The notes under the pieces are model-generated. The model saw only the letters and a program-made list of their open reading frames with translations, did no database searches and was not told where the DNA came from. A DNA stretch of 64,000 nucleotides from Roseateles sp. DAIF2. Its GTDB lineage: Bacteria; Pseudomonadota; Gammaproteobacteria; Burkholderiales; Burkholderiaceae_C. Location: NCBI RefSeq assembly GCF_015624425.1, contig NZ_CP049919.1, positions 2,790,001 through 2,854,000 on the forward strand, written 5' to 3'. Made by a program: the position numbers and the translations under genes. Below, in pieces: positions 19,461 through 28,311 of the stretch (within the stretch, counting starts at the first letter, position 1; each line of letters begins with the position of its first letter).

Positions 19461-20843
19461 TCAGGGTCTCGTGGGTTGGGAAGGGATCAGGGCGTCCTGC
19501 AGGGCCCGGGCCACGGCCAGCGCGCCGGCGCTGCCGGGCAGGCCCGGCGTCAGGCGCTGGGTGCCGCCGGCGACATGGACATAAAGCGCATGGAAATGGC
19601 GGTCCGGCCGGCCGGGGGAGCTGCTGCTGTAGAGCAGGCGGTGGAAAAGCTGCCCGACGGTTTCGGGCGGCAGCTCGCGGCGGGTCCGCCATAGCCAGGA
19701 GCCATGTCGCAGGCGCAGGCTGCCGCTCTTGAGCGCCTGCAGCGACCAGTGGCAGCTGACGCCATGCAGGATCAGGCCGACCAGCGCGAACATGCCGGCC
19801 AGCAGGCCCAGCGGCAGCCCCGCGCCGGTGCGGTTGCGCAGCAGCCAGGCCAGCAGGGCCAGCGGCGCCAGCGCCAGCAGGGCCAGCCAGCGCCAGCCGC
19901 AGCGGGAGAACCGCAGAGTCCGTGCCTCGGGCGTGTCCTGGACGGTGACGCCGGGCGGCAGCGGCGGCGCGCGGCCCGGGCCGGCCGGCGGCACCGGCCG
20001 CTCCTGGTACAGGGCGTCATCCGTGTGGGCCGGCTCGGCGGTTGCGGCCGCCGGTTGGCGAGGCTCGGCTTCGAGCTGCGGCTGCTCCGCAGGGCGCTGC
20101 GCCGCGTGGATCAGCCACAGCGCAAGGAGCGCAAACAGCAGGGCCAGCAGGCGCGGCGGCCAGGGCTGCGGGGTAAGCCAGTAGACGGCGGCGATCGGCA
20201 GCGCGAAGCCGCCGCAGAGCAGGGCCGGCGGCCAACTGCCGACGAGGCGGTAGCGCCGATCCGGCACCGGGCGGAGCTGCCCGCCGAGCGCGCGCCAGCA
20301 GGCCTGCAGCGCGCCCAGGGCCAGAGCACTGAAGGGCAGCGCGACCATCAGCTGGACCAGCAGCATCGCGCCGCGGATCTGCGGATCCAGCAGCGCGCGC
20401 GCCGGATCGCGCGGATTGACCCGCGCCTGCAGCGAAGGGCCGACGCCGTCCCGGGCCGCCTGCAGGCGCTGATGCCAGTCCCGCTGCCAGTCGCCGATGT
20501 TGTCGCCCAGGCCGCCTTGGGCCAGGCCGATGCGCTCGCCCTCAAAGACCCGGCCGCCGAACTCGTAGCGGTAGCGGGCCTGCACGACGTGGAACTCGCT
20601 GCGCTTCTTGCCGTGATGGGTCTGCAGCGAGGTGTCCAGCACCTCGATCGGTACCGGCTGCCATTGCCGCACCTGCCAGGCGTCATGCAGGGTCTGGGCC
20701 ATCGGCCGCAGCAGGAACAGCGCGGCGCCGCCGCCGAAGAAGAGCGCGACCGCGCCGCCGACCAGCAGCACGATCAGCCGGGCGCCCAGGCCCAGCCGGC
20801 CATCGTCATCCTCCCCAGTCTGTTCTTCTTCTCTTCTTGTCAT
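19461..20843 (-). CDS. DUF3592-type membrane protein
   Basis: A 460-residue protein with hydrophobic segments near residues 15-40, 155-180, 200-250 and 315-365 and a proline-rich cytosolic or periplasmic insert around 260-310. The region VPIEVLDTSLQTH...QARYRYEFGGRVFEGERI resembles the DUF3592 beta-domain. Two starts are possible: ATG 20843, taken here because MTRREEE gives a normal charged N-terminus, or ATG 20855. Function unknown. The partner gene at 18198-19457 lies three bases downstream. Confidence 0.7.
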   Translation of the reverse strand: MTRREEEQTGEDDDGRLGLGARLIVLLVGGAVALFFGGGAALFLLRPMAQTLHDAWQVRQWQPVPIEVLDTSLQTHHGKKRSEFHVVQARYRYEFGGRVFEGERIGLAQGGLGDNIGDWQRDWHQRLQAARDGVGPSLQARVNPRDPARALLDPQIRGAMLLVQLMVALPFSALALGALQACWRALGGQLRPVPDRRYRLVGSWPPALLCGGFALPIAAVYWLTPQPWPPRLLALLFALLALWLIHAAQRPAEQPQLEAEPRQPAAATAEPAHTDDALYQERPVPPAGPGRAPPLPPGVTVQDTPEARTLRFSRCGWRWLALLALAPLALLAWLLRNRTGAGLPLGLLAGMFALVGLILHGVSCHWSLQALKSGSLRLRHGSWLWRTRRELPPETVGQLFHRLLYSSSSPGRPDRHFHALYVHVAGGTQRLTPGLPGSAGALAVARALQDALIPSQPTRP

Positions 20844-20896
20844 GCGGCGCAGCATAACAAGGCCGTCGTTACATCGGAGGAACGAGCGGACGAACG

Positions 20897-20927
20897 AAAA
20901 AAGGCCCGCCAGGGGCGGGCCTTTTTT
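20897..20927 (-). terminator. Bidirectional intrinsic terminator after acnB
   Basis: AAGGCCCGCC and GGCGGGCCTT form a ten-pair stem around an AGG loop, flanked by A6 on the left and T6 on the right. It follows the acnB stop by about 20 bases and has a U tract in both directions. Confidence 0.92.
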
Positions 20928-20943
20928 GGTGGGCGATTGCCGA

Positions 20944-23535
20944 TCAGGCGGTCACACCCTTGGCGGTTTCCGCGTACTCCTCGATCTGGTCGAAGTTCAG
21001 GTACTTGTAGACGCTGGCGGTGTCCTTGTTGATGATGCCCATCGCCTCGTGGTACTCGGCCACGGTCGGGATCTTGCCCAACTTGGACGCGATCGCGGCC
21101 AGCTCGGCCGAGCCCAGGAACACATTGGTGTTCTTGCCCAGGCGGTTCGGGAAGTTGCGGGTCGAGGTGGAGATCACCGTCGCGCCCTCGCGGACCTGGG
21201 CCTGGTTGCCCATGCACAGCGAGCAGCCGGGCATCTCGGTGCGCGCACCGGCGGTGCCGAAGGCGGCGTAATGGCCTTCCTTGATCAGCTCGCTCTGGTC
21301 CATCTTGGTGGGCGGCGCGACCCACAGCTTGACCGGGATGTCGCGCTGGCCGCCCAGCAGCTTGGCCGCGGCGCGGAAGTGGCCGATATTGGTCATGCAG
21401 CTGCCGATGAAGGCCTCGTCGATCTTGGTGCCGGCGACCTCGGACATGAACTTGGCATCGTCCGGATCGTTGGGGCAGCAGACGATCGGTTCCTTGATGT
21501 CGGCCAGGTCGATCTCGATCACATGCGCGTATTCGGCGTCCTTGTCGGCCTCCAGCAGGTCCGGCTTGGCCAGCCAGGCCTCGACCTTCTCGATGCGGCG
21601 CTGCAGGGTCTTCGCGTCGGCATAGCCGTCGGCGATCATGTTCTTCATCAGCACGATATTGCTGGTGAGGTATTCCTTGATCGGCTCGGGGTTCAGCTTG
21701 ATCGTGCAGCCGGCGGCCGAGCGCTCGGCCGAGGCGTCGGACAGCTCGAAGGCCTGTTCGACCTTCAGGTCCGGCAGGCCTTCGATCTCGAGGATGCGGC
21801 CCGAGAAGGCGTTGATCTTGCCGGCCTTAGCGACGGTCAGCAGACCGGCCTTGATCGCGTACAGCGGGATCGCATGCACCAGGTCACGCAGGGTGACGCC
21901 GGGCTGCATCTGGCCCTTGAAGCGCACCAGCACCGATTCGGGCATGTCCAGCGGCATCACGCCGGTGGCGGCACCGAAGGCGACCAGGCCGGAGCCGGCC
22001 GGGAAGGAGATGCCGATCGGGAAGCGGGTGTGCGAGTCGCCGCCGGTGCCGACGGTGTCGGGCAGCAGCAGGCGGTTCAGCCAGCTGTGGATCACGCCGT
22101 CGCCCGGGCGCAGCGAGACGCCGCCGCGGTTGCTGATGAAGGCGGGCAGCTCGCGATGGGTCTTGACGTCGACCGGCTTCGGATAGGCGGCGGTGTGGCA
22201 GAAGGACTGCATCACCAGGTCGGCGCTGAAGCCCAGGCAGGCCAGGTCCTTCAGCTCGTCGCGGGTCATCGGGCCGGTGGTGTCCTGCGAACCGACGGTG
22301 GTCATCTTGGGTTCGCAGTAGGTGCCCGGGCGCACGCCCTGGCCTTCCGGCAGACCGACCGCGCGGCCGACCATCTTCTGCGCCAGGGTGAAGCCGGCCT
22401 TGGTCTCGGCCGGGGCTTGCGGCAGGCGGAACAGGGTCGAGGCGGGCAGGCCCAGGGCCTCGCGCGCCTTGGCGGTCAGCGAGCGGCCGATGATCAGGTT
22501 GATGCGGCCGCCGGCGCGCACCTCGTCGAACAGCACGTCGCTCTTGAGCTTGAACTCGGCCACGGTCTCGCCGTTCTTGACCAGCTTGCCCTCATAGGGC
22601 AGCACGTCGATGACGTCGCCCATTTCCAGCTTGCTGACGTCGACCTCGATTGGCAGCGAGCCGGAGTCTTCCTGCGTGTTGAAGAAGATCGGGGCGATCT
22701 TGCCGCCCAGGGTGACGCCGCCGAAGCGCTTGTTCGGCACGAAGGGGATGTCCGAGCCGGTGGCCCAGATCACCGAGTTGGTGGCGGACTTGCGGCTGGA
22801 GCCGGTGCCGACCACGTCGCCGACATAGGCGACCAGGTGGCCCTTCTTCTTCAGGTCCTCGATGTACTGCATCGGGCCGCGCTTGCCGTCTTCCTCGGGC
22901 TTGAAGGCCGCGTCGGGGCGGGTGTTCTTCAGCATCGCCAGGTAGTGCAGCGGGATGTCCGGGCGGCTCCAGGCGTCGGGGGCGGGCGACAGGTCGTCGG
23001 TGTTGGTCTCGCCGGGCACCTTGAAGACGGTGACGGTGATCTTCTTCTCGACCTCGGGGCGCGAGGTGAACCACTCGGCGTCGGCCCAGCTCTGCATCAC
23101 GGCCTTGGCCTGCGCGTTACCGGCCTTGGCCTTGGCGGCGACGTCGTTGAAGTAGTCGAACATCAAGAGGGTCTTCTTCAGACCCGCGGCGGCGACCTCG
23201 GCCACTTCGGCGTCGTCCAGCAGCTCGATCAGCGGATGCACGTTGTAGCCGCCCACCATGGTGCCCAGCAGCTCGGTGGCCTTGGCCTTGGAGATCAGGC
23301 CGACCTTCAGGTCGCCATGCGCGACGGCGGCCAGGAACGAGGCCTTGACCTTGGCGGCGTCATCGACGCCCGGCGGCACGCGGTGGGTCAGCAGGTCCAG
23401 CAGGAAGGCGTCCTCGCCGGCGGGCGGGTTCTTGATCAGCTCGATCAGCTCGGCGACCTGCTTGGCATCCAAGGGCAGCGGGGGGATGCCCAGCGCGGCG
23501 CGCTCGGACTGATGTTGGCGATAGGCTTGCAGCAT
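20944..23535 (-). CDS. acnB: Aconitate hydratase B
   Basis: An 863-residue protein, the usual AcnB length, with the N-terminal HEAT-like domain ([20 protein letters not shown]) that distinguishes AcnB from AcnA. The three cysteine ligands of the 4Fe-4S cluster are in GSCMTNIG and CSLCMGNQ, with [12 protein letters not shown] a further conserved cysteine block. It converts citrate to isocitrate in the cytoplasm and, in relatives, also dehydrates 2-methyl-aconitate or binds mRNA when the cluster is lost. AGGAG lies five bases before the start. No terminator separates it from the toxin-antitoxin genes upstream, 48 bases away. Confidence 0.97.
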   Translation of the reverse strand: MLQAYRQHQSERAALGIPPLPLDAKQVAELIELIKNPPAGEDAFLLDLLTHRVPPGVDDAAKVKASFLAAVAHGDLKVGLISKAKATELLGTMVGGYNVHPLIELLDDAEVAEVAAAGLKKTLLMFDYFNDVAAKAKAGNAQAKAVMQSWADAEWFTSRPEVEKKITVTVFKVPGETNTDDLSPAPDAWSRPDIPLHYLAMLKNTRPDAAFKPEEDGKRGPMQYIEDLKKKGHLVAYVGDVVGTGSSRKSATNSVIWATGSDIPFVPNKRFGGVTLGGKIAPIFFNTQEDSGSLPIEVDVSKLEMGDVIDVLPYEGKLVKNGETVAEFKLKSDVLFDEVRAGGRINLIIGRSLTAKAREALGLPASTLFRLPQAPAETKAGFTLAQKMVGRAVGLPEGQGVRPGTYCEPKMTTVGSQDTTGPMTRDELKDLACLGFSADLVMQSFCHTAAYPKPVDVKTHRELPAFISNRGGVSLRPGDGVIHSWLNRLLLPDTVGTGGDSHTRFPIGISFPAGSGLVAFGAATGVMPLDMPESVLVRFKGQMQPGVTLRDLVHAIPLYAIKAGLLTVAKAGKINAFSGRILEIEGLPDLKVEQAFELSDASAERSAAGCTIKLNPEPIKEYLTSNIVLMKNMIADGYADAKTLQRRIEKVEAWLAKPDLLEADKDAEYAHVIEIDLADIKEPIVCCPNDPDDAKFMSEVAGTKIDEAFIGSCMTNIGHFRAAAKLLGGQRDIPVKLWVAPPTKMDQSELIKEGHYAAFGTAGARTEMPGCSLCMGNQAQVREGATVISTSTRNFPNRLGKNTNVFLGSAELAAIASKLGKIPTVAEYHEAMGIINKDTASVYKYLNFDQIEEYAETAKGVTA

Positions 23536-23583
23536 GTCGACTCCTGGTTGGCTGGCAGTAGGTGGGAATGGGGCAGGACGCTC

Positions 23584-24003
23584 TCAGGCCGCGGTACTCG
23601 GCACGATCAGCTTCAGCCCCTTGAAGTAGTCACGGAAAAAGACGTCGTCGGCGGTGATCAGCGCGCTGCATTGCAGCAGCGCATGGGCGCCGACGATGAA
23701 ATCGGGAACGGTGCGCGGGCTGGCCTGGGCGCGCTGGCCGCCGCGCATGCGGTAGCGACGCTGCATCTCGCCGGCGCGGATCGCGGCCTTCTGCTCGACC
23801 GGGCTGTAGCGCACGCCCATCTCCTCGAGCACCTGCATCGCCAGGTCGCCGCCCTGCAGCGCGGAGCAGACCTCGGAGACGACGACGTCGCAGACGACCA
23901 CCGGGCCCTGGCTCAGCGCCTCGCGCAGCGCGGCCTCGGCCATGTCGGCGCGGGCGCTGCCGGACAGCAGGTCGATCAGGACCGAGGAATCGATGGCGAT
24001 CAT
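23584..24003 (-). CDS. VapC-family toxin, PIN-domain ribonuclease
   Basis: A 139-residue PIN-domain protein. The acidic metal-binding set is visible: Asp5 in MIAIDSSVLIDLL, Glu in VVSEVCSAL, Asp in VPDFIVGAHALL and the final TADD. VapC toxins cleave tRNA or rRNA. It is paired with the antitoxin encoded seven bases upstream. I start at ATG 24003; a longer frame to 24126 overlaps the antitoxin gene and reads as low-complexity sequence. The exact RNA target cannot be told from sequence. Confidence 0.9.
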   Translation of the reverse strand: MIAIDSSVLIDLLSGSARADMAEAALREALSQGPVVVCDVVVSEVCSALQGGDLAMQVLEEMGVRYSPVEQKAAIRAGEMQRRYRMRGGQRAQASPRTVPDFIVGAHALLQCSALITADDVFFRDYFKGLKLIVPSTAA

Positions 24004-24010
24004 GGCCGGC

Positions 24011-24256
24011 TCAGCGCTCCACCGGGTCGCCGGGGGCACGGCCGCGGGCCGTGCGCATCGCGTCGTCGACCGATTCGAAGCCGTCCAGCTTGAACTTGCC
24101 GCGGGCGCGGGAGATGGCGTCGTCAACGTTCTTGCGCAGGATGATGCGCGCGCCGTCCAACTCCACCTTCAGGGTCGTGCCCTTGGTCAGGCCCAGGGCA
24201 TCACGGACGGCCTTGGGCAGCGTGATCTGCCCGCGTTCGGCAACAGTGGCTTCCAT
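24011..24256 (-). CDS. AbrB/MazE-type antitoxin of the VapC pair
   Basis: An 81-residue protein with a swapped-hairpin AbrB fold at the N-terminus (VAERGQITLPKAVRDALGL) and a C-terminal tail rich in charged residues that should wrap the toxin. It precedes the toxin gene in the same operon, the standard order, and probably represses its own promoter through the palindrome at 24283-24313. Confidence 0.9.
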   Translation of the reverse strand: MEATVAERGQITLPKAVRDALGLTKGTTLKVELDGARIILRKNVDDAISRARGKFKLDGFESVDDAMRTARGRAPGDPVER

Positions 24257-24282
24257 GGCGGCGGCGCTCCGTGGTATGGAAT

Positions 24283-24313
24283 GGAAAGTATGTATGAATT
24301 CTACATACTTTCC
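24283..24313. promoter_or_regulatory. Perfect palindromic operator of the toxin-antitoxin operon
   Basis: GGAAAGTATGTA and its exact complement TACATACTTTCC flank a seven-base spacer containing GAATTC. The arms are 12 bases with no mismatch. It is 26 bases upstream of the antitoxin start and is A/T-rich against a G/C-rich background, as expected of an AbrB-type autoregulatory site overlapping a promoter. Confidence 0.82.
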
Positions 24314-24354
24314 GCGCGGCCGGCACCATGGAATGTGCCGTCAATCGGCCTGTA

Positions 24355-24954
24355 TTAGGGCTTTGCGGTGCCCTCGGCCGGGCGGGGCTCGATGCCCAGG
24401 CCGCCTTCCAGTGGCACGCCGGAGGCGGCCGCGGCGGCACGGGCGGCGCGCGCGGCCTCGATGGCCTCGCGCTGCTTGGGGTGAACGCATTCATCGACCA
24501 GGCGCTGGCCGACCTTGGTGTCCATCAGCATCGACTTGTTGCCGATCTGGATCATCAGGGTGCGGCCGGTGACGTCTTCCATGCGCAGCGCGCCGGTGCT
24601 GGACAGCACCGGCTTCATCGTGAAGACCGACTTCTGCCAGGAGACGTCCAGATAGCCGGGCTTGGTGTTGCGCGTGATGCTGATCGACTGCTTGAACTCG
24701 CAGTCGTAGGTGCCCAGGTGGGCCATCTCGGTGGCGGCCAGCTGGGCCTCGTCGGGCTCGGGCAGCGGCGGCGGGGGCGGCGGCACGGCCTTGCCCGGGG
24801 CCTTGGCGCGCGGCTTGGTGGCCGGGGTGGCCTTGGTGGCGGCGGGCTTGTTGGCGGCGGGTTTGGTCGGGGCGGGCGCCGGGGTCTGGGCCAGCGCGGC
24901 GCTGGTGAGGACGGCGGAGCCGATCAGGAAGGTCAGGAGCGGAGCGAGTTTCAT
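24355..24954 (-). CDS. Exported protein of unknown function with Ala-Pro-Lys linker
   Basis: A 199-residue protein with a signal peptide (cleavage near ALAQT). It continues with a low-complexity linker of KPAANKPAATKATPATK type and six prolines. A folded segment of about 110 residues follows, holding two cysteines (TYDCEF and VDECVHP) that could form a disulfide. A short alanine/proline tail ends the protein. I do not recognise the family. The linker looks like a cell-wall-spanning or periplasmic spacer. It lies between the toxin-antitoxin pair and the CitE-like gene; no functional tie is visible. Confidence 0.72.
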   Translation of the reverse strand: MKLAPLLTFLIGSAVLTSAALAQTPAPAPTKPAANKPAATKATPATKPRAKAPGKAVPPPPPPLPEPDEAQLAATEMAHLGTYDCEFKQSISITRNTKPGYLDVSWQKSVFTMKPVLSSTGALRMEDVTGRTLMIQIGNKSMLMDTKVGQRLVDECVHPKQREAIEAARAARAAAAASGVPLEGGLGIEPRPAEGTAKP

Positions 24955-25093
24955 GGAGGTGCGGAGGGAGGCCCTGTCTAGTAAGTCTGTGCGGGAAAAA
25001 CGGTGCGCTGCAATGTAGCGCCGGCCGGTGTCGGCCAGGCCGGGATTGGGTGACGGATTGTCACGGTGTGGCGCGCCAGCCGCGCCCTATGCT

Positions 25094-26101
25094 TTACCCG
25101 CGGTCGGAGTTCTCGAAATAGGCCAGCTCGATTTCGACCGGCAGCGGCTGGCCGGTGCGGTAGGCGCGCTCCAGCAACTGCCAGAAATAGCGGTAGCTGG
25201 CGCGGTCGTGCAGGGTGTCGCGGTGCTGGATCGGCGCCCAGGCCGCGGCCTGGGCCGCATGGATGATGTCGATCGCCTCGTCGATCTCGGCGGCGCTGGG
25301 CGCGAAGGCATCGATGATGGGCTGGATCTGGCTCGGGTGGATGCTCCACATGCGCGTGTAGCCGAACTCGCGCGCGGCGCGCGTGGCGGCGCTTTCGATC
25401 GCATTCTTGTGCTTGAACTCGGTGACCACGCAATGCGAGGGCGTCTTGCCATGGGCATGGGCGGCGGCGGCGATCTCCAGCTTGGCGCGTACCACCAGCG
25501 GATGGGTGAACTGGCCTTGCAGGCTCATGCCGGCGCGCGGGATCGCGCCGCGGTGCGCCGAGACGAAGTCCATCAGGCCGAAGGAGATCGACTCGATGCG
25601 CGGATGGGCGGCGATCTGCCAGACCTCACGCAGCGCGCCATGGGTCTCGACCAGGGTGTGGATCGGCAGCGGCTTGCGGATGCCATGGCGGCGCAGCGTG
25701 GCATCGATGAAGGCCGTCGCGCGCTCGACCTCGGCGGCGCTCTGAGGCTTGGGTAGCATCAGATAGGCCAGCTTCTCGCCGGACTGGGCGATCAGCCCGT
25801 CGACATCGGCCTCGAAGGCCGCATGGTCCAGCGGATGCACGCGCGCGCCGACGCGGCCGAAGCGGTTGTCGGCACTATTCAGCATCTCGTTGACCAGGGC
25901 CACATGCTCGGACTCGCCGCCGATCGGCGCGCCGTCCTCGCAGTCCAGCGTGATGTCGAACACCGGGCCCATCTCGGCCTGCAGCTCCAGGCTCTTCTTC
26001 ATGCGGACCTCGACGCCGCAGTAATGGTCCACCACCGGCAGGATGGTGGCGGCATCGCCTTCTTCGAACAGGGCCAGCTTGGGGTGCAGTGCGTTGCTCA
26101 T
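25094..26101 (-). CDS. HpcH/HpaI-family CoA ester lyase (CitE-like)
   Basis: A 335-residue TIM-barrel lyase of the citrate lyase beta/malyl-CoA lyase family. Conserved pieces are LDCEDGAP, the arginine in RVHPLD, the metal-binding Glu in LVETHGAL and SFGLMDFVSAHRG. The family cleaves or forms CoA esters of hydroxy acids such as malyl-CoA or citramalyl-CoA. Its place beside mdh and the sdh operon is a conserved arrangement in Burkholderiales. It starts at ATG 26101. A two-hairpin terminator stands between it and mdh, so it probably has its own promoter or depends on read-through. The exact substrate is not settled by sequence. Confidence 0.85.
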   Translation of the reverse strand: MSNALHPKLALFEEGDAATILPVVDHYCGVEVRMKKSLELQAEMGPVFDITLDCEDGAPIGGESEHVALVNEMLNSADNRFGRVGARVHPLDHAAFEADVDGLIAQSGEKLAYLMLPKPQSAAEVERATAFIDATLRRHGIRKPLPIHTLVETHGALREVWQIAAHPRIESISFGLMDFVSAHRGAIPRAGMSLQGQFTHPLVVRAKLEIAAAAHAHGKTPSHCVVTEFKHKNAIESAATRAAREFGYTRMWSIHPSQIQPIIDAFAPSAAEIDEAIDIIHAAQAAAWAPIQHRDTLHDRASYRYFWQLLERAYRTGQPLPVEIELAYFENSDRG

Positions 26102-26111
26102 GACATCGGAG

Positions 26112-26144
26112 ACGAAAAGAAAAAGGGCCGGCAAGGCCGGCCCT
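26112..26144 (-). terminator. Intrinsic terminator between mdh and the CitE-like gene
   Basis: AGGGCCGGC and GCCGGCCCT form a nine-pair stem with an AAG loop. On the minus strand it is followed by a U-rich run (complement of GAAAAGAAAA). It lies just ahead of the CitE-like start at 26101. Confidence 0.85.
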
Positions 26145-26156
26145 CTGAGTGTGTCG

Positions 26157-26185
26157 AAACACGACTGACTTCGCCAGTCGTGTTT
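26157..26185 (-). terminator. Second hairpin downstream of mdh
   Basis: AAACACGACTG and CAGTCGTGTTT form an 11-pair stem with a seven-base loop, about 20 bases after the mdh stop. On the minus strand the U tract is short; on the plus strand it is TTTTT. With the neighbouring hairpin it makes a tandem terminator. Confidence 0.7.
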
Positions 26186-26205
26186 TTGCTCAATCGAGCG
26201 GCGAC

Positions 26206-27195
26206 TTACAGCAGGTGCTTGACGCCGTCCTGCTCGTCGGTCAGTTCCTTCAGGGTCTTGTTGATGCACTCTTGCGAGAAGGCATCGATCTCCAGGCCCT
26301 GGACGATCTTGTACTCGCCGCCTTCGCAGGTGACGGGGTAGCCGAACATGACTTCCTTCGGGATGCCGTAGGAGCCGTCGGACGGGATGCCCATCGTGAC
26401 CCACTTGCCGTTGGTGCCCAGGGCCCAGTCGCGCATATGGTCGATCGCGGCGTTGGCGGCCGAGGCGGCCGAGCTCAGGCCGCGGGCGGCGATGATGGCG
26501 GCGCCGCGCTTGCCCACGGTCGGCAGGAAGGTGTCGCGGTTCCAGGCTTCATCGTTGATCAGGGCCTTGACGCCCTGGCCGTCGATGGTGGCGAAGCGGT
26601 AGTCGGCGTACATGGTCGGCGAGTGGTTGCCCCACACGGCCAGCTTCTCGATCGAGCCGACGGCCTTGCCGGTCTTGGCGGCGATCTGCGAGGCGGCGCG
26701 ATTGTGGTCCAGGCGCAGCATGGCGGTGAAGTTCTTGGCCGGCAGGTCCGGGGCCGACTTCATCGCGATGTAGGCATTGGTGTTGGCGGGGTTGCCGACC
26801 ACCAGCACGCGCACATTGCGCGAGGCCACGGCGTTCAGGGCCTTGCCCTGCACGGTGAAGATCTGGGCGTTGGCGGCCAGCAGGTCGGCGCGTTCCATGC
26901 CGGGGCCGCGCGGGCGGGCGCCGACCAGCAGGGCGTAGTCGGTGTCCTTGAAGGCGGTCATCGGGTCGCTGTGGGCTTCGATGCCGGCCAGCAGCGGGAA
27001 GGCGCAGTCTTCCAGCTCCATGATCACGCCCTTCAGCGCGTTCTGGGCCTTCTCGTCGGGGATTTCCAGCAACTGCAGGATCACCGGCTGGTCCTTGCCC
27101 AGCATCTCGCCCGAGGCGATGCGGAACAGCAGGGCGTAGCCGATCTGACCGGCGGCGCCGGTGACGGCGACGCGAACGGGTTTCTTGTTGCTCAT
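26206..27195 (-). CDS. mdh: Malate dehydrogenase (NAD-dependent)
   Basis: A 329-residue protein of the cytosolic-type malate dehydrogenase group. NAD-binding glycine loop is [13 protein letters not shown], the substrate-binding arginines are in [21 protein letters not shown] is present, and the catalytic His is in [12 protein letters not shown]. It interconverts malate and oxaloacetate. GGAG stands eight bases before the start. It is divergent from the GntR regulator, whose palindromic site lies in the 248-base gap, and a tandem terminator follows it. Confidence 0.97.
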   Translation of the reverse strand: MSNKKPVRVAVTGAAGQIGYALLFRIASGEMLGKDQPVILQLLEIPDEKAQNALKGVIMELEDCAFPLLAGIEAHSDPMTAFKDTDYALLVGARPRGPGMERADLLAANAQIFTVQGKALNAVASRNVRVLVVGNPANTNAYIAMKSAPDLPAKNFTAMLRLDHNRAASQIAAKTGKAVGSIEKLAVWGNHSPTMYADYRFATIDGQGVKALINDEAWNRDTFLPTVGKRGAAIIAARGLSSAASAANAAIDHMRDWALGTNGKWVTMGIPSDGSYGIPKEVMFGYPVTCEGGEYKIVQGLEIDAFSQECINKTLKELTDEQDGVKHLL

Positions 27196-27375
27196 GTGGA
27201 AGCTCCGAGAGAAAAGTGAGGGATTCGGGTCGAGCCCGCCGTCGCCGGACCGTCCGGCAGCTGGGTGCGCTCGCGAGTGTAGGACAGTCTCAGGGCTTTC
27301 CCGGGGTGTCCCGCCGCGGTGCAGGGCTGTAGCGCGCGATTATGCGTTTGTTTTGCAATTTTCCGCAGTCGTCTT

Positions 27376-27393
27376 ATGTCTTATAGAAGACAT
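27376..27393. promoter_or_regulatory. Palindrome, probable GntR operator
   Basis: ATGTCTT and AAGACAT, perfect seven-base arms, flank ATAG. A direct partial copy GTCTTAT precedes it at 27371-27377. It lies between mdh and the GntR gene, 32 bases upstream of a possible CATAAT minus-ten element of mdh at 27339-27344. This matches the form of GntR-family sites; binding is inferred from position and symmetry. Confidence 0.7.
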
Positions 27394-27443
27394 TAGTCAA
27401 CTTTGATGGACGGCCGGCGCCCGGCTGTGTTGCAATCCGGGTC

Positions 27444-28205
27444 ATGCCTCCCTTGCCCCAGCCCGTCTCCGACGCCTCGCGTGCGGAGGGCTCTCCCTCG
27501 TTCAGCCCGCTGTATCGCCAGATCAAGGGCCTGATCATTACCGGCCTGCAGGCCGGCGAGTGGAAGGCGGGCGAGGCCATTCCCAGCGAGCTGGAGCTGG
27601 CGGCCCGTTTCGGCGTCAGCCAGGGCACGGTGCGCAAGGCGATCGACGAACTGGCTGCCGAGAGCGTGCTGGTGCGTCGCCAGGGCAAGGGCACCTTCGT
27701 GGCCACCCATGCCGAGCAGAAGATCCAGTATCGCTTCCTGCGCCTGGTGCCCGACGAGGGCTCGGAGTCGCTGGGCCGCCAACTGCTGGACTGCAAGCGC
27801 CAGCGCGCGCCGGCCTGGATCGCGCGCCAGCTGCAGATGCGCGCCGGCGACGCGATGGTGGAGGTGCGCCGCCTGCTGCACAGCAAAGGCCAGCCGGTGG
27901 TGCTGGATGACATCTGGCTGCCCGGCACCCTGTTCAAGGGCCTGACCGCGGAGCGCCTGGAGCAGCACCGCGGCCCGTTCTACGGCCTGTTCGAGGCCGA
28001 GTTCGGCGTGCACATGATCCGGGCCCAGGAAAAGATTCGCGCGGTGGTGGCCGATGCCGAGAGCGCCGGGCTGCTGCAGGTGCCGGTCGGCACGCCGCTG
28101 CTCAGCGTTGAGCGCCTGTCCTTCACCTATGGCGACAAGCCGGTGGAGCTGCGGCGCGGCCTCTACCACACCGCTTCACATTACTACCGCAATGAGCTGA
28201 ACTAA
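27444..28205 (+). CDS. GntR-family regulator, HutC-type with UTRA domain
   Basis: A 253-residue protein. Residues 25-90 are a GntR winged helix (GEAIPSELELAARFGVSQGT with the recognition helix around it), and residues 110-250 are a UTRA ligand-binding fold ending in FTYGDKPVELRRGLYHTASH. Sited between mdh and sdhCDAB in the TCA island, it is likely to tune these genes in answer to a small metabolite, possibly a TCA acid. The palindrome upstream is a good candidate for autoregulation and control of mdh. The ligand is unknown. It runs in the same direction as sdhC, 106 bases away. Confidence 0.92.
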   Translation: MPPLPQPVSDASRAEGSPSFSPLYRQIKGLIITGLQAGEWKAGEAIPSELELAARFGVSQGTVRKAIDELAAESVLVRRQGKGTFVATHAEQKIQYRFLRLVPDEGSESLGRQLLDCKRQRAPAWIARQLQMRAGDAMVEVRRLLHSKGQPVVLDDIWLPGTLFKGLTAERLEQHRGPFYGLFEAEFGVHMIRAQEKIRAVVADAESAGLLQVPVGTPLLSVERLSFTYGDKPVELRRGLYHTASHYYRNELN

Positions 28206-28311
28206 TCCTTGCGGCCGTCGTGCGATGTGTGCAAGTCGCACGTCGTCCATCGCTTCCCTGTTGCATTGCAATAAAATCCTTCGGTTTCACGTTGATTACA
28301 CAAGGTCGGAT

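Noticed and set aside
20632..24093. Open frame of 1153 codons on the plus strand
   Set aside because: Antisense to acnB and the toxin-antitoxin genes, and it crosses a strong terminator.
28220..28245. Hairpin GTGCGA/TCGCAC between the GntR gene and sdhC
   Set aside because: Only six pairs with a ten-base loop and no U tract, so neither a terminator nor a clear operator.
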